Positions 24,096 through 37,864 of a stretch of DNA of 64,000 nt are shown here, one piece after another. Position 1 is the first letter of the stretch; every line of letters begins with the position of its first letter. The stretch lies in NCBI RefSeq assembly GCF_000203815.1, contig NW_004457695.1:1858054-1922053 (forward strand), written 5' to 3'. The notes under the pieces are model-generated. The model searched no databases, was not told where the DNA came from, and worked only from the letters and a program-made list of their open reading frames with translations. The translations under genes and the position numbers were made by a program. This DNA is from Cavenderia fasciculata (lineage: Eukaryota > Evosea > Eumycetozoa > Acytosteliales > Cavenderiaceae).

Positions 24096-24456
24096 ATTTA
24101 AATTTAAAACCAACACTAAACATTAATCAAACGCATTAAAAATATTAATCAAAACAACAACAACAACAACTACAACAAGTAATTTACACCATTATAACAA
24201 TAATCTTAATAACTATACATTATTAAACAAATATACTATTACTTTTTTTCAAGAAAATCATAAAACAAAAAATAAATTAATCAACATTTAAACAATAACT
24301 ATACTGAGAAGTCTCCTCACCTAGTTTATCACATATACATGTATGATTTAAATTCAAAAATCCAATTAATATTATTTCCAAAAAAAAAAAAGGAAAACAT
24401 AAATAATAGTTGTAATGTATTTAATTAAATTATATTTATTTATTTTATATTTATCT
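24096..24456. other. Convergent 3' spacer
   Basis: 361 bp between the stop of the FOLN gene (plus) and the stop of the formin gene (minus). It is AT-rich with no coding sequence and holds both 3' UTRs. Confidence 0.6.
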
Positions 24457-27400
24457 TTATCTTCTATTTACTTCAATATTTGTATTTTTCTTTAATGATT
24501 CAATGATTGTAGCCATTGGATCTTCAGAATCGGATATTTTAAGACCAAATCCTTTTTGACTTAATCTCTTTGATGGTGATTTTTTGAACGCAGTAATGAT
24601 GGTTGAAAATACAGTAAAGAACTTTTCAGTACTATATTTGTATAATTGATTATTATTATTGTTGTTGTTATTGGTGGTGTTGGATACTGTATTTCCACTA
24701 TTATTTAATAATGGAGTTGTATTTGCAGATGATTGATTATTATTAATTGGTTGAGTAGACGAGGAGGAAGAAGGTTGATTAATTGGTTGAACAATATTAT
24801 TGTTTGAATTTGATGGAGAAGTAGTGATGGGTGAGACGGGTAGTGCCATTGGATTACTGCTAATGTTGGGCATAAAAAACTCGACCAGTTCATTAAACAG
24901 TTTGGCAGTCTCGACAATATGCGCACGGACCGATCTCAGACTTGTGTAGGCGTGGTTCATAAACTTGGGTACGATGATAATGTAGGGGTCTTCCGAGTCG
25001 GTCGTGTTGACAATATCGTTGACATCGGTGCACAGCTGGTCAAACTGGTCGACTAGCTTGTTGAGCTGGTTGGCAACATCAACTAGATTGAGAAGGGATG
25101 CACTGGGAACACTTGGGATTTCCAAGGGGAGGTTGGCAAACTTTGGAAAGTTGGTAATAAGCATCTTGATGGCAAAGTCCATTAAAGAGCCACCGCCATG
25201 GTTATCCTTGATCTCGAGGATCTTGTAGACAACATCGAGGTTGAAACCATCTGCTTGTCCTCTAAACTGGTTACCGCCATTGAGGTAGTTGCCAAGTGAC
25301 AGTAGGATCGAAAAGAGGTAGGCGACACTCTCACTCTCACGAATCTCGTTTGATGCGTTGGAGATGGTCATCATCGAGTCGTAAACTGCCTTAAACATCG
25401 AGTCAAACTTGAGCATAAACTCCCATGTCTTGAGTCTCTGCTTGACCTTGGGGAAACCATCAATCATCAGACACCAACGTTCGGGCTTGTCTAGCACAAC
25501 GTCGTCTGACAGCTCTTGGATGGCAGCCATCTCCTCGGGTGTCGGGATGTTGTTGTAGAGTGATGTCACCTGCTCGAGTGTCAGCTTGGTTGTATCCATC
25601 TCACGTATTGCGCGGATCAAGTTCTCGTCTGACGGTAGTTTACTGCACATGATCGAGATGGTGTTGCTACGTTTTTGGCTCAACAGACTGACCACCTTTT
25701 GCACTGGTTTCTTGCCCGGTACCGATGGCGACGACCCTACAGCAATCAACTTTTCAGTGTACAATGAGAACAAGTCCATAAACTGGTCCTCGTCAAACGA
25801 CACTTGGGGAAGACCGTCCCAAATAGTCTTTCTTGATCCGTGGATAATATAACGGTTCCAATAAAGTGGTTTCATACGTTTCTTTGGTGCGATGACTGGT
25901 TTGGTTGGTTGACGACTCTTTTTAGTGGTTGGTTGTGGTGAGTTGGTGTTGGCAGTGGTAGTAGTACTGCTGCTAATACTACTACTGTTGGTAACATCAA
26001 ACAGGTTAAATGTACCATTACTAGTGATTGGCTTGGCCAATGGAGTAGAGGTAGTGGGTGTTGGAGTGGACGACAGTGGTAGTTGTTGTTGTTGTTGGGG
26101 TGTAGTACCCAATGGAGGTAATGCAGCCGATGTAGATATATTCGAGAGATTGCTTGCCGAGTTGGTTGGAGTCGATGTGCTAAAGGGAAGTGCAGCAGTG
26201 GGAGTGGATGTTGCAGTGGGGGTGGATGGCTGACTGCTATTATTGGTTTGTTCGGATATAGTTGGCAGTTGAAGTGCCATTGGGATAGCACCACTGGTAG
26301 TCGTTGGTGAATGAGGCGATGTAGGTGTCTTTGAACTAGATATTGGAGACAACATGGCAATTCCATCACGTGTAGCCGAACCAACACCCAACTTTGATGG
26401 TGACTTTATTTCAATGTCATCTTCATCATCGTCATCTGCTTCCTCCAATGTAGTCTGATCAAATAATACCGATGTATTTGGTGATCTAACATACATTGAT
26501 TTTCTAAATGCACTTGTAAATTTATCACTTCTCTCTGCAAAAAATAAATAAATAAAGACATGATCGTTAATTAATTATTTGTTTTTCCAACTTTAGTTAT
26601 ATTTATATATACATACTTAGGAATGATATATTAATAGGACCTTCACCAATAATTTCATTCTTTCTTAATATATATTCATCGTATCTTTCAGTTGGTGCTC
26701 CTGCAAAAATAAGTAATTCATGAATATTAATATTAGTTGCTTATTTGTTTTTTGACTCTGTTGTTGTTTGATATACTACATACTATAATTAATGTAGCTG
26801 CCATTTTCAATAGCAGATTTAACTGCATTTCTAAGGAATCGTAGTTCATTACTCAACAATTTAATGAGGGGTTGTTGTTCTTGGTAGTGGAGTAGTATCA
26901 TTTCAAGGTCTTGTTGAGAGTGTTGACGGGTGAGTTCATTACGACGACGGTTGCCGTCGAGACCGATACCAGCCATGGTCTGGAACCGAGCGAGTTGTGT
27001 TTTAAAGTCAGAGTGAGTGACGTGGTCTTGTGCCTTGAGTATCTTGACGATACCCAATGCTTTCCAGCCGGATAGGAGTTTTCTGACTTTACGGGGATTG
27101 GGTGCATTCTCGAGCAGACAGTTGAGCAATGTTAGGGTGTTTAACTGTGTTTCCATATCACCGCTGGTGAGCAGCGAGATGAGTGATTGGTATGGTAACG
27201 ATTGGTCGGCAACAGCTGCATTCTTGGCTGCACGATGTACCAAAGAGTAGCCGTCAAAGTTGCAGACTACAAACAGTAGTTCAAGAGACTGTCTACACAC
27301 ACTCGCCAAGACAGTCGATGCTGTGAGACTGTAGAGACGATCGATTAGCTGTGGACGGCTCATCACCTCGTCAAGACCGCTGTGGTAGCCCATGAAACAT

Positions 27401-27879
27401 CTTAGTGCCGTCAAGGCATAGCTCTGTGTGTTTCCATGACTCTTGGTGATAATATCGAGCAAAATGTTGATACCACCCTTGGAGATAAATTCCTCGACAT
27501 ACTCTACGTCTTTGAGTTGGTAACGTATGTTGAATATGATGTCTTTGGTGGTGGGTGACTCGGGAGAGTTGGATTTCAAGTTTTCAATGACTCGTTGTGC
27601 AATGGCTTGTGGACGCATACGCAAGATAAATCCACCGCGCTCGGCCTCTACCAGACGCTCAGGCGTCAAAAATGCATCTTCAATGTACTGTAGCGACAGT
27701 GGGTTCTGCAACGCATAGCTGTTGACCTTTTCAATGGGTATTTTAAAGTGTGTCAACAACACCTTGATATGATCCTTGACGGCCGTGTCACCGTCGAAAA
27801 TATGACTCACCGATTGACACGATTGGTGATTCGATGGTCTATGTTCATTGCCATTTAAAAACTCAACTTTAATTTTCAT
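24457..27879 (-). CDS. Formin with GBD/FH3 and FH2 domains, no evident FH1
   Basis: Exons on the minus strand are 27879-26784, 26700-26617 and 26534-24457 (1,085 aa). Residues 1-365 form a GBD/FH3 armadillo-like region (KGGINILLDIITKSHGNTQS, YALTALRCFMGYHSGLDEVM, QSLELLFVVCNFDGYS). After a linker there is a disordered Ser/Thr/Pro/Gln stretch (about 400-605). The FH2 domain starts near residue 610 with KKRMKPLYWNRYI and includes YLFSILLSLGNYLNGGN and GFNLDVVYKILEIKDN, the actin-binding landmark. A second Asn-rich stretch and a basic tail (KKSPSKRLSQKGFG) follow. Formins nucleate and elongate actin filaments and are activated by Rho-family GTPases through the N terminus. The usual poly-Pro FH1 before FH2 is missing. 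In D. discoideum ForC is the known FH1-less formin, but I cannot assign orthology. The frame extends upstream of the chosen ATG without another ATG. Confidence 0.9.
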
Positions 27880-29243
27880 CTTCTTGAAATGAAAATAAGA
27901 TTGACTAACTGAAGAAGGAGGGGATGAAGTTGCAACTGGTGTACTAAGTATAAATAATTGAAAATATAAACAAGTTTCTTCTTCTTCTTTAAATAATAAA
28001 GAGTATTTGTGATGGACACTTCACGCTTAAAAAATGTTCGGAACAAAGTTTTGTTGTTCTTCTTCCTGTTGTTTTGGGTTGTTGGTTTGGTAATGATTTA
28101 TGATTGATATAGATGGATTAGATGGTGGTTGGTGGTTGTTGGTATTGATGTTATTTTTATATTTATATCCAACAATTGTTTTTTGTTCCAGCTAATAGGT
28201 GGTAATTCTGATGTATGATGTATGATGATGGATTGAAGAGAGCAGTGTTGGATTAAATTGGATTGGATGGATTGGGTGGTGGTAGTGGTGAATAAGTAAA
28301 AGTACGTGTGTATAAATAATAATAATAAATATATTTATATTTGTCCAACAACAAACAAACAACAATATATATATATATACTTTGATGATGATGTACTATT
28401 AATTTCTATCTTTTGTTATTATATATTGTTGTTGTTGTTTTTAATGATTGATTAATTGATTGATTGATCAAATATAGAGTACCCTATATATCACCACACA
28501 CCCCCAATCAACTTTGATTTAATTCTTTTTAAATAAATGTTGTTTTGTTTGGATGGATATCACACACACAACACCCACCAACTCACACCACCATTGACAT
28601 TAAAACCCAACCCAACCCTGTGATCAGTCAAGTTTGCTTGTTGCTTGGTTCATTCACCTTGTTGGACAGGGGAGAAAGAGGTGGGCATACATGAGTATGA
28701 AGTATGAATCATCCCTGCAGAGAGAGAGAGAGAGGAGGGTATTGTGTGTGGTTTAGCAGTGTCTGACTTGAACCAGAAAGAGATCCGATCCAAGGTGCAC
28801 CTTCCCCTATTATGTTATGTTAGGCCTTCCAACACAACATTAGATAGTAGACAGGAAGAGGAGGAGGGAGGGTCCTCTATATAATCTGTAAAGAGAGAGA
28901 TGTTGTATGTTTGTTAGAGATCGCGAGCAAGGATGAAGGAGGGAGAGAAAGACTTTGTCTTTGTTCATTTTGTATCATACCTTTGAATTTTCATATGTGT
29001 ATGTATAAACAATGAGTTCTCTGATCATCATCACATAATCATTATGACTCTCTCTCAAAAAGGGGCAGAGTGATCATGTTTATGAATTATGAATATTACT
29101 AAAAACATAAATTATTATTATAATAACAATTCTCGAGTTTTCATTTGAAACAAAGGTCGTCGAGAAGATGGGTTTTCGTCTTATGAGTTTTTGTTTTATA
29201 AAAAGATTATTATTGATATTATATTATATATATATTATCTTAG
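27880..29243. other. Divergent spacer between formin and Nudix genes
   Basis: 1.36 kb containing both promoters. Simple sequence dominates: GGT/GAT-rich stretches, a TATATATA run near 28367-28378 and GA-rich runs near 28718-28735. No coding region or RNA gene is supported. Confidence 0.5.
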
Positions 29244-31728
29244 ATGAATAGTATTACAACGAAATCATCTCAATTAATATTACCTAATATCATCAATCGA
29301 TTGAGTATCAGCAGCAGCAGCATCAGCAGCACAGCAACTGCATTCAATCTCATAATAGATCAACAACAACAACCAACAAGACACCACACGACAACGACAG
29401 CGCTTTCTGCAGCTGAGAATCTATTCACAACGGCATCTAGGTCTAATACAGAGATGGGCAAGCATCCTTCTGCCCCACATAAACAAAAGTGTATGTCTGT
29501 TCTGTTTATTGCAATGGCAACAATGAAGCATCCATTATTAAATGCCCTCTATTATTATTATTATAATCTATATAGTTAAACGTCCACCTAAAAACAAACC
29601 ATATCAATCTCCAATACTCGACCAAGTTGTCGATAATGATATTAATGACGTTCATAGCAATGACCAACAAGAAATGGGAAATGATTATAACAACAACGTA
29701 AAACGTCAATATCCTAATCACTTTAGTCGCCAACATCAACATCAGCAACAAGGTGTAAGAACCGTCGAATCATATTCAAACAATGATGACAACAATAGCA
29801 GTGGCAGTGATAACAATAACAATAACAACCAACGTTATAATCGACGTCAATACCCTAATAAGCAATTTTCGCAACAACAACAACAACGCGAAGGTTATCA
29901 ACCACAAGAATACCAACAACAGCAGCAAGATCAATATCAACCAAGACGGTTCCATCAACAAGGAGGTCACCAACAACAACAACAACGCGAAAGTTATCAA
30001 CCACAAGGATACCAACAACCAAATCAATACCAGCAACCAAAACGATTCCAACAACAAGGAAGTTATCAACAACAGCAACAAGGATATCAAAATTTCCAAG
30101 ATCATGGCCAATATCAACAGTTTCCACAACAACAACAACAACAACAGCCATTCCAATCCTACAATAATAATAATAACAATCAATCATCGTCACTAACAGG
30201 AGGGTATGGAAGATACAATGATGATTTTAATAATAATAATAATAATAATGGAAGATTCAATAATAATAATAATAATAATTCCTTTGATAATAATCAACTT
30301 TTTAATAATAATATTAATCAAGGCTATAATCCAAGAGTGTTCAATAATAATAATCAAAACCAACTTTTTAATAATAGTTTTCCTCAACAACAACAACAAC
30401 AACAAAGGACCGTAAGAATGTACAGCACCAATAATAATAATAACGATTTAAACCAACAACAACTGTATAATAATAACAACAACCAAGATTTAAATGATGA
30501 AAAAAATGAACAAGTGGAGGATGAAGACGATGATGAAGAAGAAGATGTTACGATAGATACAAGTAAAATGACACCAAAAGAAATCAAAGCTGCAAGATTA
30601 TTAAGAAGAAAAGAAAAAAAGAAAAAGAAACTTCTTCTAAAGAAATCAGAAAAAGAAAATGAAACTAAAAGACAACTACAACAACAGTTTAATGGTTTTA
30701 ATAACTCTTTCAACAACAACAACAACAATCAATTCCAATATCTACAAAAACACCAACAACAACAACAACAACAACAAAATAACAATAACAATTATTTTAA
30801 CAATTATAATCAAAATCAAAATCAAAATCAATATGGTTATCAAAATGGTTATATGGGTAACAACAATAACAACAACAACTACAACAACAACAATAATAAT
30901 AATAGATTCGTTAATCATCAATCAGCTAGATATATTCACAATAGTCATAATAATCATTATAATAATAATAATAATAATTACAATAATAATAATAATAATA
31001 ATGACTTTAATGAACCACCATTGACAGAGGTGGAGAGAATGAAAAGATTTTACAAGGCAGCAGGAGTATTTATCGTATCGAGGGATCCACAAGGCAAGCT
31101 GGTTATTCTTTTGGGATGTGAGGATAGAACACACAAGAAAAGATCAGAACCAGAGGTGTACCTGCCATTTGGAGGTAAACGAGAGCATGGAGAGCAATTG
31201 GACGATACAACAGTCAGAGAATTTAACGAAGAGACAGCTATGATGTTCCAAGATCGATTGGAAGAGGTTAGAGAACAATTGGGAGAAACACCCAAATACG
31301 AAAGACTATGGTTCCCACATGCCAAATACGCACTTAGCTTTATCGAATTGCCATACGATCATCAAATATCAGATACCTTTTTAGAACGCTTGAAAGACAA
31401 TACAAGAGATTGTGACCAGATATCAATCGAATGGGTCGATCCTCTCGAACTACTTCCAGCACTTGGCAATCTACCAAGATTCAAAAGATCAAATGGTGAA
31501 ATGGGACTATGTGCAGTATTCTTTGGTCAAATGGTAAAGACAGTAGTCTATCACATGAGAAAATTATTCCCAGATTTTGAACAACGATGTAAAGAAGCAA
31601 CGGAAATTTGTATAAAAGCAAAACAACAAAAACAACTAGAACAACAACAACAAGAAGATTTAATTAGATCAAGTCAAGAAAGAGACAGTAGTCATCAAGA
31701 ATCATCAACATCATCACCAACGTATTAA
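29244..31728 (+). CDS. Nudix hydrolase with ~500-residue Asn/Gln-rich N-terminal region
   Basis: Exons are 29244-29490 and 29576-31728 (799 aa); the intron starts GTATGT. Residues 1-45 are Ser/Thr/Ile-rich with few acidic residues and could be an organelle-targeting sequence. Residues 85-580 are extremely Asn/Gln-rich (prion-like), with an acidic patch (EQVEDEDDDEEEDV) and a Lys-rich helix (LLRRKEKKKKKLLLKK). The Nudix fold occupies about 590-760: AAGVFIVSRDPQGK, then the Nudix box GKREHGEQLDDTTVREFNEE (about 616-635). The box fits GX5EX7REUXEE, but the usual Gly after EEx is Ala (ETAMM). The metal-binding Glu residues are present, so hydrolysis of a nucleoside-diphosphate-linked substrate is plausible. 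The substrate is unknown. The C terminus is a Lys/Gln helix. Confidence 0.85.
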
Positions 31729-32068
<340 letters not shown>

Positions 32069-35000
32069 ATGGTGTATAATAAATTAAATGATTCACAACA
32101 ACAACAACAAGATGATAAACAAAAAGAAAAAGGTATGTATATAGTATATATGTAGTATAATGATGTTACAGTACCTAAACTAACATGTATACTTTTTAGC
32201 AACTGAAATATATAATCAAGGAGTTGAATTTAGATTGGAAAAGAAAGATCTAAGTAAGGCATTTGATGCATTTAACAAATCAGCAAAGTTGGGTCATGTA
32301 AAGTCACAAACTATCATTGGTAGATATTATATGGGTAAATTCAACGTTGAACGTGGCGTTGAATCATATGATCGAACACAAATAGACAAGTTTATAACTA
32401 AAAGAGGTAGCATTGAAAAAGCAGTGAAATGGTTGACAAGAGCTAGAATGCAAGGTGATGCAGATGCAATGGTATCACTTGCAAGACTACATCTCAAAGG
32501 TGCATCTAGAGCAATAGCTCTTAAAAAGTTTATACCGGCACCAGAGACTGCTCGTGTATGGCTACTCAAAGCAGCGGAACTCGGTCATCCACAGGCAATG
32601 TATTATTTGGCTAGATACGCATACCACGGTATAGAAGGTGTAAATGTAGATGTACATCATTTAAACCGATACAAAATACCAACAAACAACAATGCCAATC
32701 AAGGTCAAGTCTTTGAATTGTTACAATCAAGTTCTCAACTTGGTAATAGAAAAGCTACCTATTACTATGGTGTCATGTGTAAGAGCAGAGGTATGCCAAA
32801 TGAAGCACTTGAAAGTTTTGTATTGGCATCGGCTGCTGGAATAGACATTGCAACCATCGCACTTGCCAACTGTCATTTTACAGGTTACGCAGGACTACCC
32901 GTAGACATTGACCGTGCAATAGGTATACTTGGACAGTGTAAAGGTATTGTCTATGGTTTGCTTCCATTCAACCTATTAAGAATGCGACAATTGTCTAATC
33001 AATCCAACCCAAACATCAAGGATCCTGAACAACAACTACAAAGGGATACCAAGACACTTGAATTCTTGCGTCAAGGAACTAGAATAACTTCGTTTGCTTA
33101 TTTTGGTTGTAAACGGTCTGTTCTTAATGAACACTTGGTGTTGGATAGAATGTCGGTTCTTCTCAATGACAAGTTAAACTATTACTCTCAGAGTAAGATG
33201 GCTAGCTATAATAACACATCAAATCCCGAGTACATATTTCTTCACTTTCCTTTACTTGCCATGTGCTATGTACATGGGTACGGAGGTGTTGAAAAAGATT
33301 TGGATCAAGCATTACAGTATTTTCAACCAACTCATATTTCCGGTATACCAAACCAGTATCTATGTGAAATTGCCAAGACCTATCTTCAAAAGAATGACCC
33401 CCACTCTCGAGAAAAGGCAATAGAAGTACTTGAAAAGGCAGTGTCTTGTCAAATATCTGAAGCAAGTTATTTGATGGGTTTGTCTGTCATTATGACCAAC
33501 AACAGCTCATTATACACTTCAGAGTTACATAGACATTTGACCACGGCAGATGAGTTGGGTCATCCATTGGCATATCGTTTAATCTTCAATCCAAAGGATA
33601 CACCAACAAATGTTGCATTTGAATTTATCCGCGTCAGAGCCGAACAAGGTAATCGATCTTCATTTGCACAGGTTGATCTCGGTCTATGTTATCGTGATGG
33701 TTTGGGTGTAGAACGTAACCTTGAAATGGCCGAGAAATGGTTCACTCAATCTGTACAACAAGCAAATAATCAAGCAAGATATTTATTGGCAAAATTATTA
33801 CTTGACCGAAATAACAACAACAACAACACCAACAATCATGATGAAATGATGAATAGAATCAAGAAATTATTAGAAGAAAGTTCAAATCATTATTTATTTT
33901 CAAATTTCGAATTGGCAAAGTTGGAAAAGGATAAAGATAGAAAAATGATATTATTTAAATCAGTTTACAAACAATGTAATTTTATCGATCCTTTTGATAC
34001 ACTCTATACCTATGGAACTAGGAATATGTTTGTAGATCAAGCACCGATTGTAATGGCAGAATGTGCCATGGCAATTGCAATGTTGTATCAGTCGGTTCAC
34101 AATGATGCCGAGGCGTTGGTTTGGTTTCGTCGTGCCAAAGGTATCACTGGCGGTGAGAGAGAGTACCAGATTGCACACTACCACGGTCTCTTGCGAAATG
34201 AAGCCAAACAAGTTAAATGGTTAACCAAGTCAATTGTAGTCAACCCACATCACAAACAATCAAGATTCAAACTTGCAATGATTCGATACGAACAATCAAA
34301 AAGACCAAATTTGATGGACATCTCTACCGATCAAGATGTATTTGAATTGTTGGTAAAATCTGCAGATGATGGATTTGCAGAAGCACAATTTCTAGTTGCC
34401 AAGTTTATTCTCGATAGAGCATACGTTGTTAATATCAACAAATTGGATCAAAAGAAACAAGCAATTGATTATGCTCTTGGTGCATCTGATCAATTTCCAG
34501 AAGCATATTTACTTATTGCTAAAATGTATTATAGTGGTATGGGAGGTGCCGAACAAGACTTTGTTAAAGCATTTGAATGGTACATCATGTCGGCCGATCG
34601 GAATAATGATGGAGAATCCTATTTTATGCTTGGAGAATATTATAGACAAGGAATAGAGGGTGCTACTAAAATAGATGTTAAAAGAGCACGAGATAATTAT
34701 GAAAAGGCATCAAACAAACAATATACTTTGGCCAACTATCAATTGGCTGTGATGTATAAATATGGGTATGGTGGAGTAATAGACACAAAAAAGGCAATCG
34801 ATCTACTTGAACAGCTGCTGCAACAACAACAGTCTTTGTTGAATCTACACCCATTGGCCAATTATGAATTGGGCCATGCATTATTATACGAATCATGTAA
34901 TGATAGTAATGATATTGGTTTATCCACTTTTGAAAGAGCAATAGAACTAATCAACAAGGCCAACATTGCTTTAGAATCAGTCGATATCAAATACATTGAT

Positions 35001-37256
35001 TCAAAATACTTTAAATTTGGTAGAATGAAAAAACAAGAAAATGATTTGGTCAAGGCCATACAACTGTATCAAGAACCTGCAAAAAAGGGTCATGATCATT
35101 TAGACTCTTTATTGGATCTTGGAGAGATTCATCATCGATTGGGAAACATTCAAGAGGCGTTGGATTGTTTCGAGCGTGCTTTTACAGTTCATCAATCAAA
35201 AGTGGCAAGCTTTGGTATTTATAAAATTAAAAAGGAAAATGTCAATCGACAAGACGAAGCGTTTGAATGGTTACTCAAAACTGCTCATCTTGGAGACACT
35301 GATGCAATGCTGCTAGTTGGTGAATACTATGACACTGTACTAGTCGATCCCAATCAAGCAATGGATTGGTACAAAAAAGCTTCGGATCAAGATAATGGTC
35401 GAGCATGTAATCAAATTGCATTGAAATATCATAATGGTACGGGAGTTGTTAAACAAAACAGAGATATTGCATTCCAATTCCTTACTAGAGCAATTGATCA
35501 ATGTGGAGAATATTCACAGGCAACTTTGGTTGGTGAATACTATCAACATGGATTTGGAAATGATAGTATCATTAATCCAACAGCATCCCTAAAATATTTT
35601 AAAAAATCATATAAAATGAATCAAGATAAAGAAGCTCTTTATCGTGCTGCAATGTTACTAAAGAGTGGTGGACAAGATGGTATTAAAATCGATTTGGAGC
35701 AAGCATATACCTATTTTCAAGAGGTTTCTGATCTTCCACAATCCATGTATGAAATTGGTATGGCTCTATTCCATGGTCATGGTACCAAACAAAGTTATCA
35801 ACTTGCAAAAGAATGGCTTCAAGAAGCTCTTGAAAATGGTATAGAAAAATCATCCAATCCTCTTCAAATAATTCAACAACTACAACAACAACAAAATAAT
35901 CAAAATAATCAAGTAAAATTAGAAAAAGAAAAGAGTAGTTTAAAAGATGATTTTGAAAATGCAAGAAATCACTTTTGGGAATGTAAAACTAGTAAATGTA
36001 CTATTGATCATTTAGATAATATTAAAAAATCGGCAAATCAAGGTCACCCAGAATCCAACAAATTTTTGGGTGATATTTACAAGTTTGGTTTGGAGAAAAC
36101 ACCGATTGACGTTGAAAAGGCAAAGAAATATTATCAAGAAGCTGCATTGGGTGGTTTTGCAGACGGAATGTTTATGTTGGCCATGGTCATCTTGGAAATG
36201 GGTCGAGACGATGCACCACCAAGCATGGCAATCAATTGGATTGAAAAAGCAATGGAAAAAAACCATCCAGAGGCTTTGGTATGGATTGCTGAATGTCATC
36301 GATGTGGTTCGTATGGATTCCAACAAGACCTCTCCAAAACAGTAGCATTGTATGAAAAGGCTTCAAGGATTAGTATATGTCCTCAAGCCGATTTGGCTTT
36401 ATTTTATTTATATGTCGATGGAATTGGTTGTCAAAGTGATGAATACATGGCTTTCCAATCACTCAAAAAGAATGAAACCTATCAATCGGATCTTGGATTG
36501 ATCGAACTTGGTAATTGTTATTTTGACGGTATTGGAACTATTACAAATGACACTGAAGCCATGCGACTCTACCAAAACGTTATTAACAAACAAGATACCA
36601 CCAATATTAATATTGGTGTTGGTAGTCAAATGGGAGTTGCTCATGCCTACAATCAAATTGGTCGAGTATATTATTTTGGATCCCCCAACTACCCTAAAGA
36701 TTATGCAAAGGCAAAACAATATTTTGAAAAGGCTCAACTACTTGGTTATGATTCAAACCTTGTACAAGAGAATATTAAAAATGCTAAAGACAAGGAAAAC
36801 CAACAACAACCAAAATATCAACAACAACAAAAGATATTTGAATTTTTTGATGATTTCTTTCAACCAAGTAATAATATTAATAGAAATAATAATAATAATA
36901 ATCATCGTAATAATAATAATACAACCTACACCTTTTTCAATGATTATCCAAATATTCGAACCTTTAATATCAACAAGGATGATTTTTCAAATTTTTTCAA
37001 ACAACAAACAAATAATAATAATAGCAATAGAAATAATAATAATAATAATAATCATCGTCAAAATGCTTCTCCAAATATCAATGATGTATTTGCTACTTTC
37101 TTTTCAACAACTACAACCTCTACAACAACTACAACAAATAATCGTAATAATAACAATAACCATCACAACACCAATGATTTTTTTGATGCCCTACATGAAC
37201 AATTAAATCTTGGTAACAAAAATAGAAATAATAACAGTAATAGTAAAAAGAAATAA
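32069..37256 (+). CDS. Giant Sel1-repeat (TPR-like) protein
   Basis: Exons are 32069-32132 and 32200-37256 (1,706 aa); the intron starts GTATGT and ends TTTAG. The first exon is a Gln/Lys/Asp-rich leader. Residues 22 to about 1,560 consist of tandem Sel1-like helical repeats of 35-40 residues. Recognisable copies include AVKWLTRARMQGDADAMVSL, ARVWLLKAAELGHPQAMYYL, LEMAEKWFTQSVQQANNQAR, AKKYYQEAALGGFADGMFML and AKQYFEKAQLLGYDSN. Sel1 repeats form alpha-solenoid scaffolds, used in ER quality control (Hrd3/SEL1L) and in signalling adaptors. No signal peptide or membrane segment is seen, so a cytosolic scaffold is more likely. The last 140 residues are Asn/Thr-rich with repeated short aromatic motifs (FFDDFF, FFNDY, FFDALHEQLN). 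Confidence 0.9.
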
Positions 37257-37321
37257 TCAAAGATTAAAAAGTATGGTAATAAATCATACCATGTTTTATT
37301 AAAAAATTGTTATTATTATTT

Positions 37322-37705
37322 TCACCAAGGGTTGTTAGTATCCGAACCAATTAGATCATTATTTTTATTAATATCCTTATCTTTTCCAATAAGATTATTA
37401 TTCTTGGATGGACAATTAATTGGAAAATAATCATTATCTTTTTTAATATTAACCTGCTCTTGGGGATGGTGTACACCATTCATGTTTGGTTTAGACTGTG
37501 AATGATAAATTGGTTGTTTTGCTGGTGGATGATCTCTTTTCCTATTTAAATTCTTTTTCAATGATAGATCATACTGAACTAAATCTTCATCATAATCATC
37601 GTCCTCTTCATCTTGAATATCAAGTTGTTTTTTGTTTTTGAATTTTTTCTTTGCATGTACCTTGAATACACACATAAAAGATACTTCCGAAGGTGAGGTT
37701 GTCAT
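37322..37705 (-). CDS. Small charged hypothetical protein
   Basis: A single exon of 127 codons plus stop, convergent with the Sel1 gene (66 bp between stops). The N terminus (SEVSFMCVFKVHAKKKFKNK) is followed by an acidic run (DEEDDDYDEDL) and an Asn/Lys/Asp-rich tail. No known motif or signal peptide was recognised. Codon use and composition look coding, but no homology can be named. The spacer between the two genes holds a small inverted repeat (ATGGTA...TACCAT, near 37273-37292) that may mark the transcript ends. Confidence 0.5.
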   Translation of the reverse strand: MTTSPSEVSFMCVFKVHAKKKFKNKKQLDIQDEEDDDYDEDLVQYDLSLKKNLNRKRDHPPAKQPIYHSQSKPNMNGVHHPQEQVNIKKDNDYFPINCPSKNNNLIGKDKDINKNNDLIGSDTNNPW

Positions 37706-37864
37706 TATTTATATATGTTAATTTGTGAGAAATAATAAGGTAAATATAAAATGGAAAATGAAATGAATATTCTAGAAAATATATTATAATATTAATATTA
37801 TTAATTTTAATTATAATAACCAAAAATATATATATTTTTTTTGTTTTGGTTTGGTTTATTTATA

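Noticed and set aside
28740-28800. tRNA-like GGTTCAAGTC string on the minus strand
   Set aside because: Acceptor, D and anticodon stems cannot be paired around it, and the T stem is only partly paired.
29783-30415. Alternative frames rich in Asn/Ile/Leu within the Nudix gene
   Set aside because: Shadows of CAA/AAT triplet runs in the N/Q-rich coding region.
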